From: Fibrobacteraceae bacterium
GTDB lineage: Bacteria > Fibrobacterota > Fibrobacteria > Fibrobacterales > Fibrobacteraceae
Direction of reading: 5' to 3'
Assembly: GCA_021443045.1 (NCBI GenBank)
Contig: JABUUT010000040.1
Span: 1-7,408, forward strand
DNA: 7,408 nt
The notes beneath the pieces were generated by a model that was given only the letters and a program-made list of their open reading frames with translations, was not told where the DNA came from and ran no database searches. This document shows positions 5,837 through 7,408 of this stretch, one piece after another. How positions within the stretch are numbered: the stretch's first letter is position 1; each line of letters starts with the position of its first letter. The position numbers and the translations under genes were made by a program.

Positions 5837-6997
5837 ATGCGTATCAGGGCCTTGGACTCCATTCGAGGGTTGCTGCTTTTGCACATGACTCTTGACCATT
5901 TTGGCCGGCCCTTATCTTATTATCTTTACCAATGCTTCGGCTTCTTCAGTGCAGCCGAAGGTTTTTTTTTCCTTTCGGGCTTTGTAGGAATGCTGGCGGC
6001 CACGAGCAAGCAAGCCAAAGACCCCAGCCAAATTTGGATGTCACGAAGAGCGGCCCGCATCTGGGTTTACCACATGGTAACCTTGGTGGTCATGGCCTTT
6101 TCAGCAAAATACTTTCTCCACCACATTGCCAAATACTTTTCCATGCTTTACCAGCACACATCAGAGGCTGCCGTATGGAGCATGCTGTTAATCAACACGC
6201 CAGAATGGCTGGATGTTTTGCCTCTGTACGTGGTTTTTCTTTTAATAGGCTCCTTGGTATTTCCCTATTTTATAAGGGCTAAAAGTCGAACCGATGTGGT
6301 AATGTTGTGGTTCACCTCTTTTGCATTTTGGATTGCGGCCCAGTATGGTTTAAGAGAAGCCATCAACAGCAATTTCCCATCTTGGATAAATCACGGTTTC
6401 TTTGACCCCTTTGGTTGGCAGTTCCTCTATTTTACAGGAGCCGCTGTTGTGGCTTGGTACAAAAAGGGGCCTTTAACCATTCCACCCAAAGCAAAGCAAC
6501 GATGCAAATATCTGGTTCCTCCTGCGGTGGGTCTGTTTTTAATTTTTTGTTTTTTGTGGTCTCACCAGTTTATTCCTATTCATTTGCCCAACAACATGCT
6601 CATTGCCAAAGAATCGGTAGGCCCTCTGCGCCTTGTTAATTTTTTGGCCTTTGTATATATCATATACTTTGTTGTAAAAACATGGCCCAACCTCCTCGAT
6701 TTTCGCCCAACCACCACCATCGGGCAGCACAGCCTTGATGTTTACTCTTTGCACATTGTGTTAGTGTATCTGTGGATGTCTACTCCAGGATCTATTCGTT
6801 ACAGCGCCCCATGGAATGTGATAGCCCCTATTGCGGCCTGTTTCTTGCTATGGGTTCTTGCCAAAGCAAGAAAAAATCCTCACACTGGACGCGAAACAAA
6901 AAAAACAAAGAGAATCCCTCGAATTGAGCGTAATACGGGAAAAACAACCCGCGTTCAACGGATTACCACCAAAACAAAGAAAATCCCACGAATCTAA
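5837..6997 (+). CDS. OpgC-family integral-membrane acyltransferase
   Basis: The 386-aa protein is an inner-membrane enzyme with about ten hydrophobic segments. It matches the OpgC (acyltransferase 3-like) family, whose E. coli member (385 aa) adds succinyl groups to osmoregulated periplasmic glucans. Family landmarks are RALDSIRGLLLLHMTLDHF (4-22, with the conserved R and H), AAEGFFFLSGFVGM (39-52), RAARIWVYH (71-79), LDVLPLYVVFL (125-135), DPFGWQFLYFTGA (190-202) and GQHSLDVYSLHIVLVYL (296-312). The last membrane helix ends near 341. A basic tail of about 44 residues follows, with three copies of a KTKRIPRI-like octapeptide, unusual for the family. The start has only a weak GAAAG site and lies 14 nt after the barrel gene, suggesting coupled expression. 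No opgG or opgH is visible, so the acceptor glycan is unknown; it could be a periplasmic or surface glycan. Confidence 0.85.
   Translation: MRIRALDSIRGLLLLHMTLDHFGRPLSYYLYQCFGFFSAAEGFFFLSGFVGMLAATSKQAKDPSQIWMSRRAARIWVYHMVTLVVMAFSAKYFLHHIAKYFSMLYQHTSEAAVWSMLLINTPEWLDVLPLYVVFLLIGSLVFPYFIRAKSRTDVVMLWFTSFAFWIAAQYGLREAINSNFPSWINHGFFDPFGWQFLYFTGAAVVAWYKKGPLTIPPKAKQRCKYLVPPAVGLFLIFCFLWSHQFIPIHLPNNMLIAKESVGPLRLVNFLAFVYIIYFVVKTWPNLLDFRPTTTIGQHSLDVYSLHIVLVYLWMSTPGSIRYSAPWNVIAPIAACFLLWVLAKARKNPHTGRETKKTKRIPRIERNTGKTTRVQRITTKTKKIPRI
6902..6994 (+). repeat. In-frame degenerate repeat encoding the basic tail of the OpgC-family protein
   Basis: Two 24-nt copies at 6902-6925 and 6971-6994 share 21 of 24 bases, and a more diverged one sits at 6941-6964. 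Offsets are 39 and 30 nt, both multiples of three, so each is read in the same frame as KTKRIPRI, KTTRVQRI and KTKKIPRI (residues 356-363, 369-376 and 379-386). The last copy abuts the stop codon. This indicates tandem duplication within the coding sequence, giving a lysine/arginine-rich tail that probably faces the cytoplasm. Confidence 0.6.
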
Positions 6998-6998
6998 A

Positions 6999-7020
6999 AT
7001 TGTCAATGATAAATGATTAA
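6999..7020 (+). repeat. AT-rich linker repeat, copy A
   Basis: This 22-nt stretch matches 7067-7088 at 20 of 22 positions (core AATGATAA[A/G]TGATTAA). It begins right after the stop codon of the OpgC-family gene and precedes the first hairpin unit by 6 nt. Confidence 0.65.
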
Positions 7021-7026
7021 CGCCTT

Positions 7027-7060
7027 GTCATCCCGAACTTCGTGAGGGATCCAGGGAATG
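7027..7060 (+). repeat. Hairpin repeat unit 1
   Basis: The unit opens GTCATCCCGAA and closes GGGATCCAGGGAATG. Outer arms ATCCC and GGGAT pair exactly, and the short interior (ACTTCGT) can form a minimal AC/GT inner pair. The closing segment GGATCCAGGGAATG is identical in unit 2. Confidence 0.75.
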
Positions 7061-7066
7061 CGTTTA

Positions 7067-7088
7067 ATTGTTAATGATAAGTGATTAA
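7067..7088 (+). repeat. AT-rich linker repeat, copy B
   Basis: This 22-nt stretch matches 6999-7020 with two mismatches and continues with an extra TGATTAATG. It lies between hairpin units 1 and 2, so linker plus hairpin appears to be the repeated module. Confidence 0.65.
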
Positions 7089-7101
7089 TGATTAATGGAG
7101 A

Positions 7102-7136
7102 GTCATTCTGGAGGAGCAGCGCGACGATAGAATCCA
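7102..7136 (+). repeat. Hairpin repeat unit (diverged)
   Basis: The unit opens GTCATTCTGGA and closes AGAATCCA. The outer arms ATTCT and AGAAT pair although their bases differ from the other units. The interior, GAGGAGCAGCGCGACGAT, is GC-rich and does not form a perfect inner stem. It lacks the GGGAATG end of units 1 and 2. Confidence 0.6.
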
Positions 7137-7171
7137 ATAAAGTTGTCAGTTATCGGTTATCAGTAATCGGT

Positions 7172-7211
7172 GTCATCCTGAAGGGCATAGCCCTGAAGGA
7201 TCCAGGGAATG
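7172..7211 (+). repeat. Hairpin repeat unit 2
   Basis: The unit opens GTCATCCTGAA and closes GAAGGATCCAGGGAATG. Outer arms ATCCT/AGGAT and inner arms GGGC/GCCC around ATA make a two-tier hairpin. It follows the linker GTTGTCAGTTATCGG, whose first 13 bases are also found, inverted, at 53-65. Confidence 0.78.
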
Positions 7212-7240
7212 TGGTACCAATTATTAATGGTTAATGTGCT

Positions 7241-7280
7241 GTCATCCTGAACGGCACACGCCGTGAAGGATCCACAGAAT
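7241..7280 (+). repeat. Hairpin repeat unit 3
   Basis: The unit opens GTCATCCTGAA and closes GAAGGATCCACAGAAT. Outer arms ATCCT/AGGAT and inner arms ACGGC/GCCGT around ACAC pair perfectly. Its start is 69 nt after that of unit 2. Confidence 0.78.
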
Positions 7281-7408
7281 ATCCATATAAATATCAATCA
7301 CTGATAACTGATTACCAACCACGAACTATCGTTCACCATATTTAACCTCTGTGTCGCATCAAGGCACTGCCCCGCTCAACAAGAAACTATCCAGTTTGTT
7401 ATTTCGCG

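Larger units (their letters stand above)
6998..7408. other. Non-coding repeat-rich region downstream of the OpgC-family gene
   Basis: No credible gene occurs in these 411 bases. They consist of four hairpin repeat units (described separately) separated by AT-rich linkers made of variants of TTAATGATTAATG and TTATCGGTTATCAG. From 7281 the sequence holds CTGATAACTGA (7301-7311, also at 51-61), a small GAAC-TATC-GTTC inverted repeat near 7323-7334 and otherwise no recognised feature to the window edge. No hairpin is followed by a run of T, so a standard terminator is not evident, although the first hairpin could act as the 3' end of the rightward mRNA. Confidence 0.6.

Noticed and set aside
6831..7016. 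Alternative frame over the OpgC tail giving a Lys/Gln-rich peptide, suggesting a frameshift
   Set aside because: The OpgC frame is intact to a length typical of the family, and the repeats keep that frame. The alternative peptide has no domain or good ribosome site.
7027..7060. Intrinsic terminator for the barrel/OpgC operon
   Set aside because: The stem is only five pairs with a weak interior, and the bases after it are GCGTTTAATTG, not a run of T.
7027..7280. Possible CRISPR array because of repeats about 70 nt apart
   Set aside because: Repeat units differ in length and inner sequence, the linkers are themselves repetitive and not unique spacers, and no cas gene is present.
7027..7280. 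Possible integron attC sites
   Set aside because: No conserved RYYYAAC/GTTRRRY ends and no gene cassettes lie between the units.

Overview
The window looks like chromosomal DNA from a Gram-negative (diderm) bacterium, most likely Fibrobacter or a close relative. The reasons are the mix of outer-membrane beta-barrels, a LolA-family carrier, a PorV/FadL-like barrel and a beta-propeller protein ending in a FlgD-type Ig domain. The phylum call is an inference from protein style. No rRNA, tRNA or other marker confirms it.

Layout. Bases 1-190 are non-coding and hold several short perfect inverted repeats downstream of recF. Bases 191-4578 form one tight leftward (minus strand) operon. In transcription order it is a LolA-family lipoprotein carrier (4578-3940), a secreted propeller/FlgD-Ig protein (3932-2337), a PorV-like outer-membrane barrel (2340-1309) and recF (1312-191). 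Neighbouring genes are 7 nt apart or overlap by 4 nt (ATGA and TTGA junctions), so translational coupling is likely. Bases 4579-4706 are a divergent intergenic region with a TATAAT box for the leftward operon. Bases 4707-5822 encode a rightward outer-membrane beta-barrel of unknown role. After 14 nt comes an OpgC-family integral-membrane acyltransferase (5837-6997) with an unusual basic repeat tail. Bases 6998-7408 are non-coding and hold four hairpin repeats about 70-75 bp apart, whose outer stems keep pairing although their bases differ, plus AT-rich linker repeats.

How the genes fit together. Five of the six genes act at the envelope: lipoprotein transport across the periplasm, outer-membrane barrels, an exported protein and modification of a periplasmic glycan. 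recF is the exception. It is a DNA-gap repair and RecA-loading gene, here the last gene of an envelope operon rather than a neighbour of dnaA/dnaN. No phage, plasmid, CRISPR or defence system is visible. The most unusual parts are the 3'-flank repeat array, the gene company kept by recF, and the PorV-like/FlgD-Ig pair, which could be a type IX-style secretion partner and cargo (inference).
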